Notes under the pieces: model-generated
Databases searched by the model: none
Seen by the model: only the letters and a program-made list of their open reading frames with translations
Told to the model about the DNA's origin: nothing
Source of the DNA: DATJPW01 sp963752855
Lineage (GTDB): Bacteria > Desulfobacterota > Desulfomonilia > Desulfomonilales > Desulfomonilaceae
Direction: 5' to 3'
Assembly (NCBI GenBank): GCA_963752855.1
Contig: CAVVZX010000053.1
Location: 1 to 64,000, forward strand
DNA: 64,000 nucleotides
In this document: in pieces, positions 36,999 to 45,618 of the stretch
Position numbering within the stretch: position 1 is the stretch's first letter
How the letters are laid out: every line of letters starts with the position of its first letter
Program-made: the position numbers and the translations under genes

Positions 36999-37184
36999 GC
37001 GCCCGCCGAATCGCGTCGGGTTGTATCCCGCTCTATGAGCGGCGATCCTCATTTTTTTGCATAAAATCCTGGAAAGATCCCCTAATCAATAGTATAGACA
37101 TCAGCGGTCCGGTTTCCGGTCCGAGTGGAATGCCGCGTCGGGGAGGATGGCCGGATCAATACTCTCCTATGGGCGCCATAACAT

Positions 37185-37670
37185 ATGCTGATCCTCGGAG
37201 TTGACCCGGGCAGTAACGTCACGGGATATGGCATAGTCAAAAAAAACAGTGCGCGTTCGACCCACATTGCCAGCGGCGTGATACGAACATCCGGCAATCG
37301 AGGCCAACCGAAGCGTCTGTGGCAGATTTATTGCAAACTGGAGGAGGTCATCCAAGAGCACAATCCTTCGGTCATGGTCGTGGAGTCACTTTTTCATGGC
37401 GTTAACAGCCAAAGCCTGATGAAGTTAAGTCAGGCGCGGGGTATTGTCCTGCTGCTGGGGGAAATCCATGGAATGGAAATTTTTGAGTACGCTCCTATGC
37501 AGATAAAAAAAGGTCTCACCGGTTACGGCAACGCGGAAAAAGAGCAGGTGCTCTTCATGGTGGGCAACTTGCTGGGATTGCCCGATTTAAAGTCACTTGA
37601 CGAAGCGGACGCTCTTGCTATGGCTTTATATCATTCACACATTTGTCCGCTCGAGAGGTATGGTTTATGA
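37185..37670 (+). CDS. ruvC: Holliday junction resolvase RuvC
   Basis: Endonuclease that cuts Holliday junctions after RuvAB branch migration. The 161 residues show MLILGVDPGSNVTGYGIV (first catalytic Asp), VVESLFHGVN (catalytic Glu) and the terminal DEADALAMALYH with the last Asp residues. QARGIVLLLGE and YGNAEKEQV are further family blocks. The stop overlaps the ruvA start as ATGA. The preceding 186 bases to yebC hold no gene. The frame is intact. Confidence 0.95.
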   Translation: MLILGVDPGSNVTGYGIVKKNSARSTHIASGVIRTSGNRGQPKRLWQIYCKLEEVIQEHNPSVMVVESLFHGVNSQSLMKLSQARGIVLLLGEIHGMEIFEYAPMQIKKGLTGYGNAEKEQVLFMVGNLLGLPDLKSLDEADALAMALYHSHICPLERYGL

Positions 37671-38263
37671 TCGCTTCCTTGCGCGGCCAGGTCATTTCGA
37701 GGGGTCTGAATCGAGTTATCATAGAAGCCCAAGGCGTAGGTTATGACGTGGCTGTTTCCATCTCTACGGCGGAAACTCTCCCTCAAACCGGAGAGGCGTT
37801 CCTGCACATTCATACGGCATTGCGAGAAAATGCTCTTGAGCTTTATGGATTCAAGACCGAGGAGGAAAAGACCCTTTTCGAGATGTTGCTCACAGTGGCC
37901 GGAATAGGTCCCAGGACTTCGATGCTGATACTTTCAGGCATCTCTCCGGACGGCTTCAAACAGGCCGTGCTGGAGGGAGATGTGAGCAAGTTGACCATGA
38001 TTCCCGGAATTGGCAGAAAATCCGCGGAACGCATTGTCCTGGAGCTTAAAGACAAAATCCGTCGGCTTGGTCCGGCAGTCGGAGTTCCTGGTGAAAAGGG
38101 CAGGGCGGGCACTCTGGAAGACGATCTTGCGTCGTCGCTTGTCAATTTAGGATACCCGGAACGCACCGCAGTCGCCGCTGCGAGAAAAGTCATGAAAGAC
38201 ACAGAGCCGGGCCTGACGCTGTCGCAGGCCGTGAAGGCGGCGCTTAAGCAATTGATGAAATAG
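37667..38263 (+). CDS. ruvA: Holliday junction DNA helicase subunit RuvA
   Basis: Binds four-way junctions and loads RuvB. The 198 residues begin MIASLRGQVISRG, with the OB-fold. The helix-hairpin-helix domain follows: LLTVAGIGPRTSMLILSG and MIPGIGRKSAERIVLELKDK. The RuvB-contacting C-terminal domain (LVNLGYPERTAVAAARKV) closes the protein. The start at 37667 is chosen because it overlaps the ruvC stop (ATGA) and gives the family N-terminus; the frame opens eight codons earlier. The frame is intact. Confidence 0.95.
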   Translation: MIASLRGQVISRGLNRVIIEAQGVGYDVAVSISTAETLPQTGEAFLHIHTALRENALELYGFKTEEEKTLFEMLLTVAGIGPRTSMLILSGISPDGFKQAVLEGDVSKLTMIPGIGRKSAERIVLELKDKIRRLGPAVGVPGEKGRAGTLEDDLASSLVNLGYPERTAVAAARKVMKDTEPGLTLSQAVKAALKQLMK

Positions 38264-38305
38264 AGGGTCCTGACCCTTCGGATTTGCCAAGAAGGGAGCT
38301 TCGTA

Positions 38306-39646
38306 ATGAGATTTGTAATAATAGGAGGAGACGCTGCCGGTATGAGCGCGGCTTCGAGGGCCAAGCGTAACGATCCCAGCATAGAAACAATTGTTCTGGA
38401 ACAGACATCCGATGTGTCGTACTCCGCGTGCGGCATGCCATACAATATAGCGGACCCCAAAAGAGACATGGATGAGCTGATAGTGCGCCGTGCTGAGGTT
38501 TTCAGGCAAAAACAAGATATTGATTTGCAGCTTGGTCGGAAGGTCGAACGGATAGACAGAGCGAATAAGAAGGTTGTGGGCCGCGGCCCGGGTAATGAAA
38601 ATTTCGAGACACATTTCGACAAGCTCCTTATAGCTACAGGAGCGAGGCCCCGAATCCTCAATATACCTGGGAACGATTTGCCTGGAGTGTTGGCGCTCAA
38701 ATCACTCGAGGATGGCCGGGTCCTGAAGAATTACATAGAATCTCATGGAGTGAAGAGAGCCGCCATTATAGGAACCGGTTACATCGGCCTGGAGATGGCG
38801 GAAGCCTTTCATGCTCGCAACGTCTCCATCCACATGCTCGATATTTTGCCGCGGCTGTTGCCGTGGTTGCCGGAAACGATGGCCGAAGTGGTCCGAAAGG
38901 AGCTTGAAGAAAAGGGTGTGCAACTGCATATGGGCGCCAAGATAGAATCCATAGAGCAGGTCGGCTCACAACTTGGACTGAAGTTCGATGGAACAAAAGT
39001 TGAAGTGGATATGGTCCTGATGTCGGTGGGGATCATTCCGAATTCGGAAATGGCCGGAGAGGCAGGATTGGATCTCGGCCCGGCCAATTCCATAGCAGTG
39101 GATAAAACTTTACGCACGTCCGACCCTGACATATTTGCCGCTGGCGATTGCGCGGACGCATTTCATGTGATAACCGGCAAAAGAGTCTGGGTCCCATTGG
39201 CTCTGCGAGCTAATCGATCGGGATGGGCGGTCGCCGACAATGTTACGGGCCGGACGGTGGAGCTGCCGGGCATAGTCGGAACGGCGGTATTCAAAGTCCT
39301 GGACCTGGAGGTGGCTCACTCCGGTTTGAGTTTTCAGGAAGCCGGCGCCGCGGGATTTGATCCTGTGCAGGAGACAATACAAAGCCGGTCGCGAGCGCAC
39401 GCTCATCCGGGAAATCAGACGATCCACATCAATCTTGTGGCCGACAAAAGAACCAGCAGGCTGCTCGGGGCCGACATGGTGGGAAAGGAAGGCGTCGCAC
39501 ATCGCATAGACGCTGTCGTTGTCGCCCTTCATGCGGGGATGACGGTCGAAGAATTCTTCCAATGCGACATGGCTTATGCTCCACCTTTTTCTCCCGTCTG
39601 GGACCCGATGCTTACTGCGGCAAATCAGTTATTGAAGCGCCTGTGA
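38306..39646 (+). CDS. CoA-disulfide reductase / NADH oxidase family FAD enzyme
   Basis: A flavin disulfide reductase with a single redox cysteine. The 446 residues start with the FAD-binding VIIGGDAAGMSAASRAKR. The active Cys lies in VSYSACGMPYN (residue about 43). The second nucleotide-binding motif is IIGTGYIGLEMAEAF and the late FAD site is DIFAAGDCADAF. The C-terminal dimerisation domain is present. Family members reduce CoA disulfide, polysulfide/persulfide (Npsr) or oxygen, and the residues visible here do not settle which. In an anaerobe, sulfur or CoA redox control is more likely than oxygen reduction. It follows ruvA by 42 bases and may be cotranscribed. Confidence 0.88.
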   Translation: MRFVIIGGDAAGMSAASRAKRNDPSIETIVLEQTSDVSYSACGMPYNIADPKRDMDELIVRRAEVFRQKQDIDLQLGRKVERIDRANKKVVGRGPGNENFETHFDKLLIATGARPRILNIPGNDLPGVLALKSLEDGRVLKNYIESHGVKRAAIIGTGYIGLEMAEAFHARNVSIHMLDILPRLLPWLPETMAEVVRKELEEKGVQLHMGAKIESIEQVGSQLGLKFDGTKVEVDMVLMSVGIIPNSEMAGEAGLDLGPANSIAVDKTLRTSDPDIFAAGDCADAFHVITGKRVWVPLALRANRSGWAVADNVTGRTVELPGIVGTAVFKVLDLEVAHSGLSFQEAGAAGFDPVQETIQSRSRAHAHPGNQTIHINLVADKRTSRLLGADMVGKEGVAHRIDAVVVALHAGMTVEEFFQCDMAYAPPFSPVWDPMLTAANQLLKRL

Positions 39647-39798
39647 AAGCGCCGCACAATTTCTCGGTAGGCGCCCACGGCTATTCTTGTTATCCCCCTT
39701 TAGGCAATCAGTTCGTCTCCGCGCGGATAAATGCCTACTGCGGGAGTTAGAATCTATTTGAATCAATCAAGGTTTCGGGTTAGATTTGAGTGAGAAAC

Positions 39799-40434
39799 AT
39801 GTTCCATCAAGACAAAATGGTGAATCAGCTGAAAGCCACATATTTTGACAGTCAAGCGCACGCAGAGTGGGCCGCTCCGGACTATACTCCGGATCAAATG
39901 CAGAAAATCGATTACCTTCTTGCCGAGGCGGATATACGCGGTGGTCACCATATCGTTGAGCCGGGCTGCGGCACAGGACGTCTAACAGAGATTCTGGCTG
40001 ATTGGGTCGGGTCGAACGGTCTCGTAATGGCGATCGATATAAGCCCGCGGATGATAGAAGCCTGCCGACGTCGTCTGGCTGCTCGTAGAAACGTTAAAAT
40101 CCAGTGCGCGGCCGTAGAGGATTTTGCCTTTCCGAAAGAAGCTTTTGACATAGTCATCTGCCACAATGTATTTCCACATTTCGACGACAAGGCTGCCGCG
40201 CTGAGTATCTTGTCCGCGACGCTAAAACCTACCGGAAAATTCATGGTGTTCCATTTTATGAATTCCGCGGGGATTAATGATATTCATCGCAAGGCTCATC
40301 CGGCCTTGATCAATGACTTGATGCCCGACGCCGGAGAAATGGAGAGGCTTTTTAAGGAGGCAGGGCTCAATATTGATTTTCTTCTGGACGATGATCAGGG
40401 ATATTTCTTAAGCGCCACCGTCGCCAAATTATGA
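39799..40434 (+). CDS. Class I SAM-dependent methyltransferase
   Basis: A 211-residue methyltransferase of unknown substrate. Motif I is VEPGCGTGRLTEILAD. The acidic residue at the end of strand 2 is in MAIDISPRMIEACRRR. Motif IV is FDIVICHNVFPHFDD, with an UbiE/Methyltransf_11-like layout. The C-terminal half (KFMVFHFMNSAGIN) has the hydrophobic strand typical of small-molecule methyltransferases. The ATG at 39799 is chosen; a GTG at 39790 is possible. The bpt gene follows 48 bases later. Confidence 0.8.
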   Translation: MFHQDKMVNQLKATYFDSQAHAEWAAPDYTPDQMQKIDYLLAEADIRGGHHIVEPGCGTGRLTEILADWVGSNGLVMAIDISPRMIEACRRRLAARRNVKIQCAAVEDFAFPKEAFDIVICHNVFPHFDDKAAALSILSATLKPTGKFMVFHFMNSAGINDIHRKAHPALINDLMPDAGEMERLFKEAGLNIDFLLDDDQGYFLSATVAKL

Positions 40435-40482
40435 GCTGGACCGCAACGCTCTGCGTCGGATCTTCCGGAACCGCGGCTTGAA

Positions 40483-41256
40483 ATGATGAATGATCTGCCA
40501 CACCGTTCGGGACAAACTTCGGTAGCTGATTCCGGTATACAATCCCCCGTTTGCGGCGCGATCCCGTTGGATCTTCTTTTTGTCGGGGACGCCCATCCGT
40601 GCCCGTATCTTCCTGGCCGGCAAGCGATGGAAGAAGTATTCCTCGCGTTTGAATTCCCGCCGGAGCTTTACCACGATTTTATGGATTGCGGATTTCGCCG
40701 ATCGGGAGACCTGTTCTATCGGCCGATTTGTGAAAATTGCCGCGAATGCCGGGCGATAAGAGTTCCGATTTCGGATTTTCAGACTTCCAAATCCCAGAGG
40801 CGGGTCCTAAGAAAGAACCAGGATCTAACGGTAACGACGAAGGAGCCCCACTTCACAGAAGAGAAATTCAGGATCTTTCGCGACTATTCGGAGTTTCAGC
40901 ACAATTCCGATCCGGAAGACTCTCCGGAAGGATTCCGAAATCATCTTTACGTATCCCCGGTGACGACACTGGAATTCGAGTATCGCCTGGCGGACCGCCT
41001 CGTGGCGGTTTCCATTGCGGATGTTTGCTCCGGATCTCTGTCCAGCGTGTATGCGTATTATGATCCCGAATTTTCGGAACGCAGCCTTGGGACGTTTTCC
41101 GCTTTGTGGGAGATACTTTCTTGCCGAGGTAAAGGCATTCCTTATTATTATATTGGCTTCTATATACGCGACTGCCCGTCCATGAGCTACAAGGCTCGAT
41201 TCAGGCAGCACGAGGTTCTGAGTCCTGACTACGAGTGGATCAGAGGGAATTCCTGA
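40483..41256 (+). CDS. bpt: Aspartate/glutamate leucyltransferase
   Basis: Adds leucine from tRNA to proteins starting with Asp or Glu, marking them for Clp degradation (N-degron pathway). The 257-residue protein has PCPYLPGRQAMEEVFLAFE near the N-terminus, the cysteine cluster FYRPICENCRECRAIRVPI, and the C-terminal acyltransferase fold with SSVYAYYDPEFSERSLGTFS and YYIGFYIRDCPSMSYKARF. It matches the Bpt/Ate family. The downstream gene is a ClpX-like ATPase, an interesting neighbour since the pathway ends in Clp proteolysis; ClpS is not seen nearby. The frame is intact. Confidence 0.88.
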   Translation: MMNDLPHRSGQTSVADSGIQSPVCGAIPLDLLFVGDAHPCPYLPGRQAMEEVFLAFEFPPELYHDFMDCGFRRSGDLFYRPICENCRECRAIRVPISDFQTSKSQRRVLRKNQDLTVTTKEPHFTEEKFRIFRDYSEFQHNSDPEDSPEGFRNHLYVSPVTTLEFEYRLADRLVAVSIADVCSGSLSSVYAYYDPEFSERSLGTFSALWEILSCRGKGIPYYYIGFYIRDCPSMSYKARFRQHEVLSPDYEWIRGNS

Positions 41257-41562
41257 AGCTACAACAGGTTGCAAGACCTCGAGAGGACATGGCCATGTCG
41301 GGTCATTTTGCATGGGTCCCGTGAGACGCCGGATGAATCGCACGAAATAAGGGCGGTTCTCGAAGCGCCCTATTGCGTCACAAGGCTGTGTCGAGTTCTC
41401 GAACCTGATGTAGAAGCCAATGAGATCATCGTTGACGTTATATCTGAACCAGCGAGACAGAAGGTGTAAACCCGAATTGACCTTTGGGGGTCAGATTATT
41501 ATATTTAGCTACAGCAATAAGAATATAACGGAGTTTTCCGATTTTTTGAGAGGCTTAATAAA
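41257..41562. other. Intergenic region with a repeat copy
   Basis: Contains a near copy (41314-41372) of the palindromic segment at 35895-35960 and the AT-rich promoter region of the ClpX-like gene (41500-41560). No gene is seen. Confidence 0.45.
41314..41372. repeat. Second copy of the GGGTCCCGNGAGACGC palindromic segment
   Basis: GGGTCCCGTGAGACGCCGGA and AAGGGCGGTTCTCGAAGCGC match 35895-35960 with scattered differences, several of which break the hairpin pairing. The inverted-repeat ends of the first copy are absent. Confidence 0.5.
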
Positions 41563-43335
41563 ATGAAGCAAAAAGATCCAACCAAAGGAACCAACCTTCC
41601 CGATCCAAAGGAGATCGAGAAGGAAATTAATGAGTTCCTGGCTAATAAATACGGCAACCGCATAAGAGTTATGGGCACGCAAATCGGTCCGTGGCCCGGC
41701 GTGGAAGAGACAGGGACGGAACAAACGATCAAACCGGAATCAGGACCGTCATCGGTCCGGTTTGACATGAAGCCGGCTGAGCTCCACGAGTATCTGGACC
41801 GGTTCGTGATTCGCCAGGATGCGGCGAAGGAAATGCTGGCGACCAAAATATGCACTCATTTTAATCGGATTCGATATTTTCAAGAGAAAGGGGAGAATCA
41901 CGAGCAAGAAGGCATAGGTCGTATTAAGAGCAACATTATCCTTATCGGCCCGACCGGAGTGGGCAAGACGTACCTGATCAAACTGATCGCAAGGAAAATA
42001 GGTGTGCCTTTTGTCAAAGGGGACGCAACCAAGTTTAGTGAGACAGGTTACGTGGGCGGCGATGTGGAAGACCTCGTGCGCGATCTGGTGCAGGAGGCTG
42101 ACGGCGACATCGAAAAGGCCAAATACGGCATTATTTACGTCGACGAGATTGATAAAATCGCTTCGTCCGGGAACATCATCGGCCTGGACGTCTCCCGCAG
42201 CGGGGTCCAGAGAAACCTACTCAAGCCGATGGAAGAGACCGAGGTTGACTTGAAGGTCGCTCATGACCCGGTTTCATTGATGGAGGCTGCGGCTCATTTC
42301 CAAAAGACAGGTAAGCGACTGAAACGGACGATTAATACCAGAGACATCCTGTTCATCGTGTCCGGGGCTTTCAATGGTCTGGAGGAGATTATTACGAAAA
42401 GGGTGCAGCGTAGGGGGCTCGGGTTTGGCGCAGCGCTTAAGCAGAAAGATAACCGGAGCGCAACGCTTCGGGAAGTAAAGTCCGAGGACCTGATTGAATA
42501 CGGGTTTGAATCCGAATTTGTGGGGCGTCTCCCTGTTGTAGCTGTGCTTGAGGATTTGGAGACTGAGGACCTGTACAAGATTCTGAAGAATAGATACTCT
42601 TCAGTGGTAACGGCAAAGAAACAGGATTTCAAATCTTATGGCATAGATGTTCGGTTCACTGACGACTCTCTGATGAGAATAGCTGAAATGGCTCATAAGG
42701 AGAAGACGGGCGCGAGATCACTGATCAGCGTTATGGAAAAGCTGTTAGTCGGATTCGAGAGGATGCTCCCGTCCACCTCGGTCAACAGGTTCACGGTGAC
42801 GGAAGACTTGGTTGAGGACCCGAGGGGGTATGTGGAAGCTCTTCTCAACGATGAGATGCATCCGTCGCGAGGCAAGATTTTCGATATGGTGGATACATCT
42901 GAAAGGTGCCAGATGCTTGAGGAGTTGGAAAGCCGCCGTAGTGAATTCGTGAAAACATTCGGTAAATGGTTGGAAGGCGCCGCGCTGGAGGCTGTCGTTG
43001 ACGCGGCGGTCAGGCAAGGCGTCTCTGCGGAAACCATGTACCAGCGCTATATCAAGGTGCAGAACGAGATCAGATCGTTTGAGGAGGAATTTCAACGACT
43101 GTACGGTTTGAGAATTCGTTTTGCGGACGATGCGCTGCACGAATTGGCCAAACTGGTGCTCAATGGTTCTGAAGAGGCATTAATAGTTTGCCGCAAGATC
43201 TTTCAGAATTATCATCATGGGCTGAAACTGGTAATGGAACGCTCTGAAAGCCATGAATTTACGATATCCAAAGAGGCTATTCAAAACCCTGAAAGGTATC
43301 TCAATGATATGATTCAGAAAACCTACAGCCAGTAA
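41563..43335 (+). CDS. ClpX-like AAA+ ATPase with duplicated C-terminal domain
   Basis: A 590-residue unfoldase-like ATPase. Residues about 70-430 resemble ClpX: Walker A GPTGVGKTYLIKL (near 130), pore loop TGYVGGDVED, Walker B IIYVDEIDKIAS (near 190), the GLGFGA loop at the position of the ClpP-contact IGF loop, and sensor-2 Arg in KTGARSLISVMEKLL. The N-terminal zinc-binding domain is absent, replaced by about 65 unrelated residues. After residue about 430 there is a helical linker, then a second copy of the small AAA domain (residues about 510-585), starting LRIRFADDALHELAKLV, without the GAR arginine. The function is unknown; ClpP partnership is possible. The frame is intact. Confidence 0.85.
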   Translation: MKQKDPTKGTNLPDPKEIEKEINEFLANKYGNRIRVMGTQIGPWPGVEETGTEQTIKPESGPSSVRFDMKPAELHEYLDRFVIRQDAAKEMLATKICTHFNRIRYFQEKGENHEQEGIGRIKSNIILIGPTGVGKTYLIKLIARKIGVPFVKGDATKFSETGYVGGDVEDLVRDLVQEADGDIEKAKYGIIYVDEIDKIASSGNIIGLDVSRSGVQRNLLKPMEETEVDLKVAHDPVSLMEAAAHFQKTGKRLKRTINTRDILFIVSGAFNGLEEIITKRVQRRGLGFGAALKQKDNRSATLREVKSEDLIEYGFESEFVGRLPVVAVLEDLETEDLYKILKNRYSSVVTAKKQDFKSYGIDVRFTDDSLMRIAEMAHKEKTGARSLISVMEKLLVGFERMLPSTSVNRFTVTEDLVEDPRGYVEALLNDEMHPSRGKIFDMVDTSERCQMLEELESRRSEFVKTFGKWLEGAALEAVVDAAVRQGVSAETMYQRYIKVQNEIRSFEEEFQRLYGLRIRFADDALHELAKLVLNGSEEALIVCRKIFQNYHHGLKLVMERSESHEFTISKEAIQNPERYLNDMIQKTYSQ

Positions 43336-43414
43336 ATGGGCGAAAACTTGATTGGTAGTGAGCGGCCTCCGCTCCGGTCCAACTTGTCTTCAAGAGCAAT
43401 CTATCCCCAAAAGT

Positions 43415-43448
43415 AAGAAATCCGGCCTGACGTCAGGCCGGATTTCTT
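43415..43448. terminator. Bidirectional rho-independent terminator
   Basis: AAGAAATCCGGCCTGAC and its exact complement GTCAGGCCGGATTTCTT form a perfect 17-base-pair palindrome with A/T-rich bases on both sides. It sits between the convergent ClpX-like gene and the Q-rich protein gene, so it can stop both. Confidence 0.85.
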
Positions 43449-43478
43449 GTTTAGAGATTTCCGGTTTAGAAACGGTTG

Positions 43479-44888
43479 CTATCCTCCGTACGGATCATTC
43501 GCCGACCTTTTGTCCATGGGCCGAGGATTCGGAACCGAGGTCGTTGGGGGGAGGAAGATCTCTTTCAAGGTCGACCAGAAACCTCCACCCTCCTCCTGCT
43601 GCGGTTGCTGCTGGACCGTCAAGGGCGTCGCCTGACCCGGAGGCGAGGGCGAAAACGTCTGGCCGGCAGGCACACCAACAGGAGGCTGGCTGACCCCATA
43701 TTGGTATTGAGGCTGCTGGGCCACACCCTGAGGAGGATACTGGGGAGCCGGAGGCTGTTGACCATAAGGCTGTGGCTGAGGTTGGGCTGGAGCCTGCTGG
43801 GGATATTGCATCTGTTGCGGGGCTCTAGCCTGCACCGGATATCCCTGGCGGGAGGCCGGCTTTCCACTTTCGCCGGACACGCCCATTAGATCGTAGTAGC
43901 GCTGTTGAGACGCTCGAAGACCTTCATAGGCTTCGGCTACAGCTTTCTTATGATACTCCTCCTGCAACTGCTTTTGCTTGGTTTCTTGTTCTCGAAATTT
44001 ACCCTGAGCCGCCTCGAGCATTTGCTGAGCCTGCTGCAATTCCTGAACGGCCGCTTGCTGCTGCGCCGCCAATTCCGCTGCACGTTGCCGGGCTACGGCC
44101 CTTTCATAAGCTTTTTGTTGCGCGTCCCGGACTACAGGGTCTTGATTCAATCCGGATTGAGGTTCGGCTACCGTTTGTGGCTGCGCGGTGGGTGCTTGTT
44201 GCTGATATCCGGCATATTGCCCCGGGTATTGACCGGCCTGCTGCTGATAATAGCCCTGCTGCTGCGCCTGTTGCCCATAGGGTTGCTGCTGGTACTGCGG
44301 CTGCTGCCCATAGGGTTGCTGCTGGTACTGCGGCTGTTGCCCGTAATATTGCTGCTCATAACCCTGCTGGGGCGACTGCTGATAATAGCTTTGCGGAGAC
44401 TGCTCCGCTACCCGCTGCTTTGCGCTCAGCCGTCTCTTCTTTTTGGAGGTCCCTTGTGTAGGATACGCCGAAGCGGCCGGTGGTTGCGGCTGATAAGCAG
44501 GTTGCTGCACAGGAGCCGCCCCATAAGCCTGAGCGCCCTGAACCGCCTGGTAATCTGAAGGATTGTAATACATATTGGATTGGGCCGTCTGAGGCGATGT
44601 GGCTCCGCTGGAAGAAGGAGTCGCCGGATAGTAGCTTGTTATGGGGGCAGAACCGGCATAGTTGCCGGTAATGGAGTAATAGCCTCCTTCTTTTTGCATA
44701 TTATCCAAGTAATTTTGCCAGTACGGATAATAAACGGGGGGCTGACTCTGATCAAAACTGCCGCTCGGGGTCTGCAAGAGCGTCGATTGATCGTAATCGT
44801 TCCCGGCAGGCCCTTGCCCCGGCGCAGATGCGACCATAAGCAGAACGCCCAAGATCGTTCCCGTCAGGACCATCATTCTTCTTCCCAT
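43479..44888 (-). CDS. Exported Q/Y/P-rich low-complexity protein with coiled coil
   Basis: I do not recognise a family. A signal peptide starts at 44888 (MGRRMMVLTGTILGVLLMVA, cleavage near APGQG); AAAGGAG lies upstream, so this start is preferred over 44915. Residues about 25-175 are Tyr/Ser/Pro/Gln-rich. Residues about 170-245 are prion-like tandem units of the QQPQYQQQPYG type. About 250-340 is an Ala/Gln/Glu coiled coil (AVARQRAAELAAQQQAAVQE). A second Gln/Pro-rich part and a GGGFWSTLKEIFLPP segment end the protein. There are no catalytic motifs. Composition suggests an envelope scaffold or matrix-like role, which is inference only. Confidence 0.7.
   Translation of the reverse strand: MGRRMMVLTGTILGVLLMVASAPGQGPAGNDYDQSTLLQTPSGSFDQSQPPVYYPYWQNYLDNMQKEGGYYSITGNYAGSAPITSYYPATPSSSGATSPQTAQSNMYYNPSDYQAVQGAQAYGAAPVQQPAYQPQPPAASAYPTQGTSKKKRRLSAKQRVAEQSPQSYYQQSPQQGYEQQYYGQQPQYQQQPYGQQPQYQQQPYGQQAQQQGYYQQQAGQYPGQYAGYQQQAPTAQPQTVAEPQSGLNQDPVVRDAQQKAYERAVARQRAAELAAQQQAAVQELQQAQQMLEAAQGKFREQETKQKQLQEEYHKKAVAEAYEGLRASQQRYYDLMGVSGESGKPASRQGYPVQARAPQQMQYPQQAPAQPQPQPYGQQPPAPQYPPQGVAQQPQYQYGVSQPPVGVPAGQTFSPSPPGQATPLTVQQQPQQEEGGGFWSTLKEIFLPPTTSVPNPRPMDKRSANDPYGG
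44250..44360. repeat. Tandem coding repeat (CTGCTGGTACTGCGGCTG units)
   Basis: Plus-strand units of about 39 bases containing TGCCCATAGGGTTGCTGCTG and GTACTGCGGCTG occur two to three times at 44272-44342 with very few differences, encoding QQPYGQQPQYQQ on the minus strand. Near-identity of units indicates recent slippage or gene conversion. Confidence 0.75.
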
Positions 44889-45116
44889 CACGCGTCTCCT
44901 TTCGGCAAAACCCACGTCTCTTTACACCTGCCAACACCTACTCTGTCTTTATCACGTTTGTTTTCGCCGATCAGTTCAAATCGCAAACAATAAGACTTTT
45001 ATATTATACCCTTTTAGGTATAAAAAGCAAAGACAAAAAAGTTTCAGGTTACCTACTAAATCACGTTATGTCGAGCACATGCGCTCAAGTCGAGGCAGCG
45101 AATCAAGTAACAGTTC
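44889..45116. other. Intergenic region upstream of the Q-rich protein gene
   Basis: AT-rich with the short inverted repeat TATACC-CTTTTAG-GTATA near 45005. It must hold the promoter of the Q-rich protein gene. No gene is seen. Confidence 0.35.
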
Positions 45117-45437
45117 CTATTTTACTATTTTAAAAAGAGTTTTAGACCGCTTGGGTCGTTCCGTAGTAGTCTTGGAGGCTTTCACCTTTTCATTGAAAAT
45201 TTTGTTCTTAACCCTTATGGAATTGATGAGGAAATAAACTACTATCGCCTGCTCCCAGTCACGGCTAGGCGAAAAGTCTGAAACCTTCTTCAAATATTTC
45301 TCCTGTAATTGCGTCAACGATGCCTCATCAAAATCGAGCACACGATCTGCTAACCCCAGGAGTACATCCTCAATTCCCGCCACAATTTCCCTCGCTGCGA
45401 TTTCTTCCAGGGTAAGGCTTTTGGCGGATGAGGTCAA
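45117..45437 (-). CDS. Hypothetical protein
   Basis: A 106-residue protein I do not recognise. It is mostly helical: LTLEEIAAREIVAGIEDVLL, FDEASLTQLQEKYLKKVSDF and VYFLINSIRVKNKIFNEKVK, ending in a basic tail (KASKTTTERPKRSKTLFKIV). No signal peptide, membrane segment or metal motif is seen. Codon use looks like that of neighbouring genes, which supports it being real. It is separated from iorB by a repeat-like spacer. Confidence 0.5.
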   Translation of the reverse strand: MTSSAKSLTLEEIAAREIVAGIEDVLLGLADRVLDFDEASLTQLQEKYLKKVSDFSPSRDWEQAIVVYFLINSIRVKNKIFNEKVKASKTTTERPKRSKTLFKIVK

Positions 45438-45618
45438 GGAGAGAATGCTACGGAAAAGGCATAAACCGCAGATGGCGCAGCCGCACGCAGATGAAAAACA
45501 TTAATTCTCTATCTGTTTTGATTTCTCCGTGGCGTCTGTGGTTAAACCTTTCCTTTTTTAATTTTTTCAGCGTTCTCAGCGATCTCTGCGGAGCATTTCT
45601 TGATCAGCCCGGAGCGCC
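45438..45618. repeat. Intergenic CGCAGATGG...TCTCCGTGGCGTC phrase
   Basis: Holds AAACCGCAGATGGCGCAG, a run near 45523 (TTTCTCCGTGGCGTCTGTGG) and CAGCGATCTCTGCGGAGC, phrases of a simple dispersed repeat also hinted at 29208-29235. No gene. It may mark the end of the iorAB operon. Confidence 0.4.
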
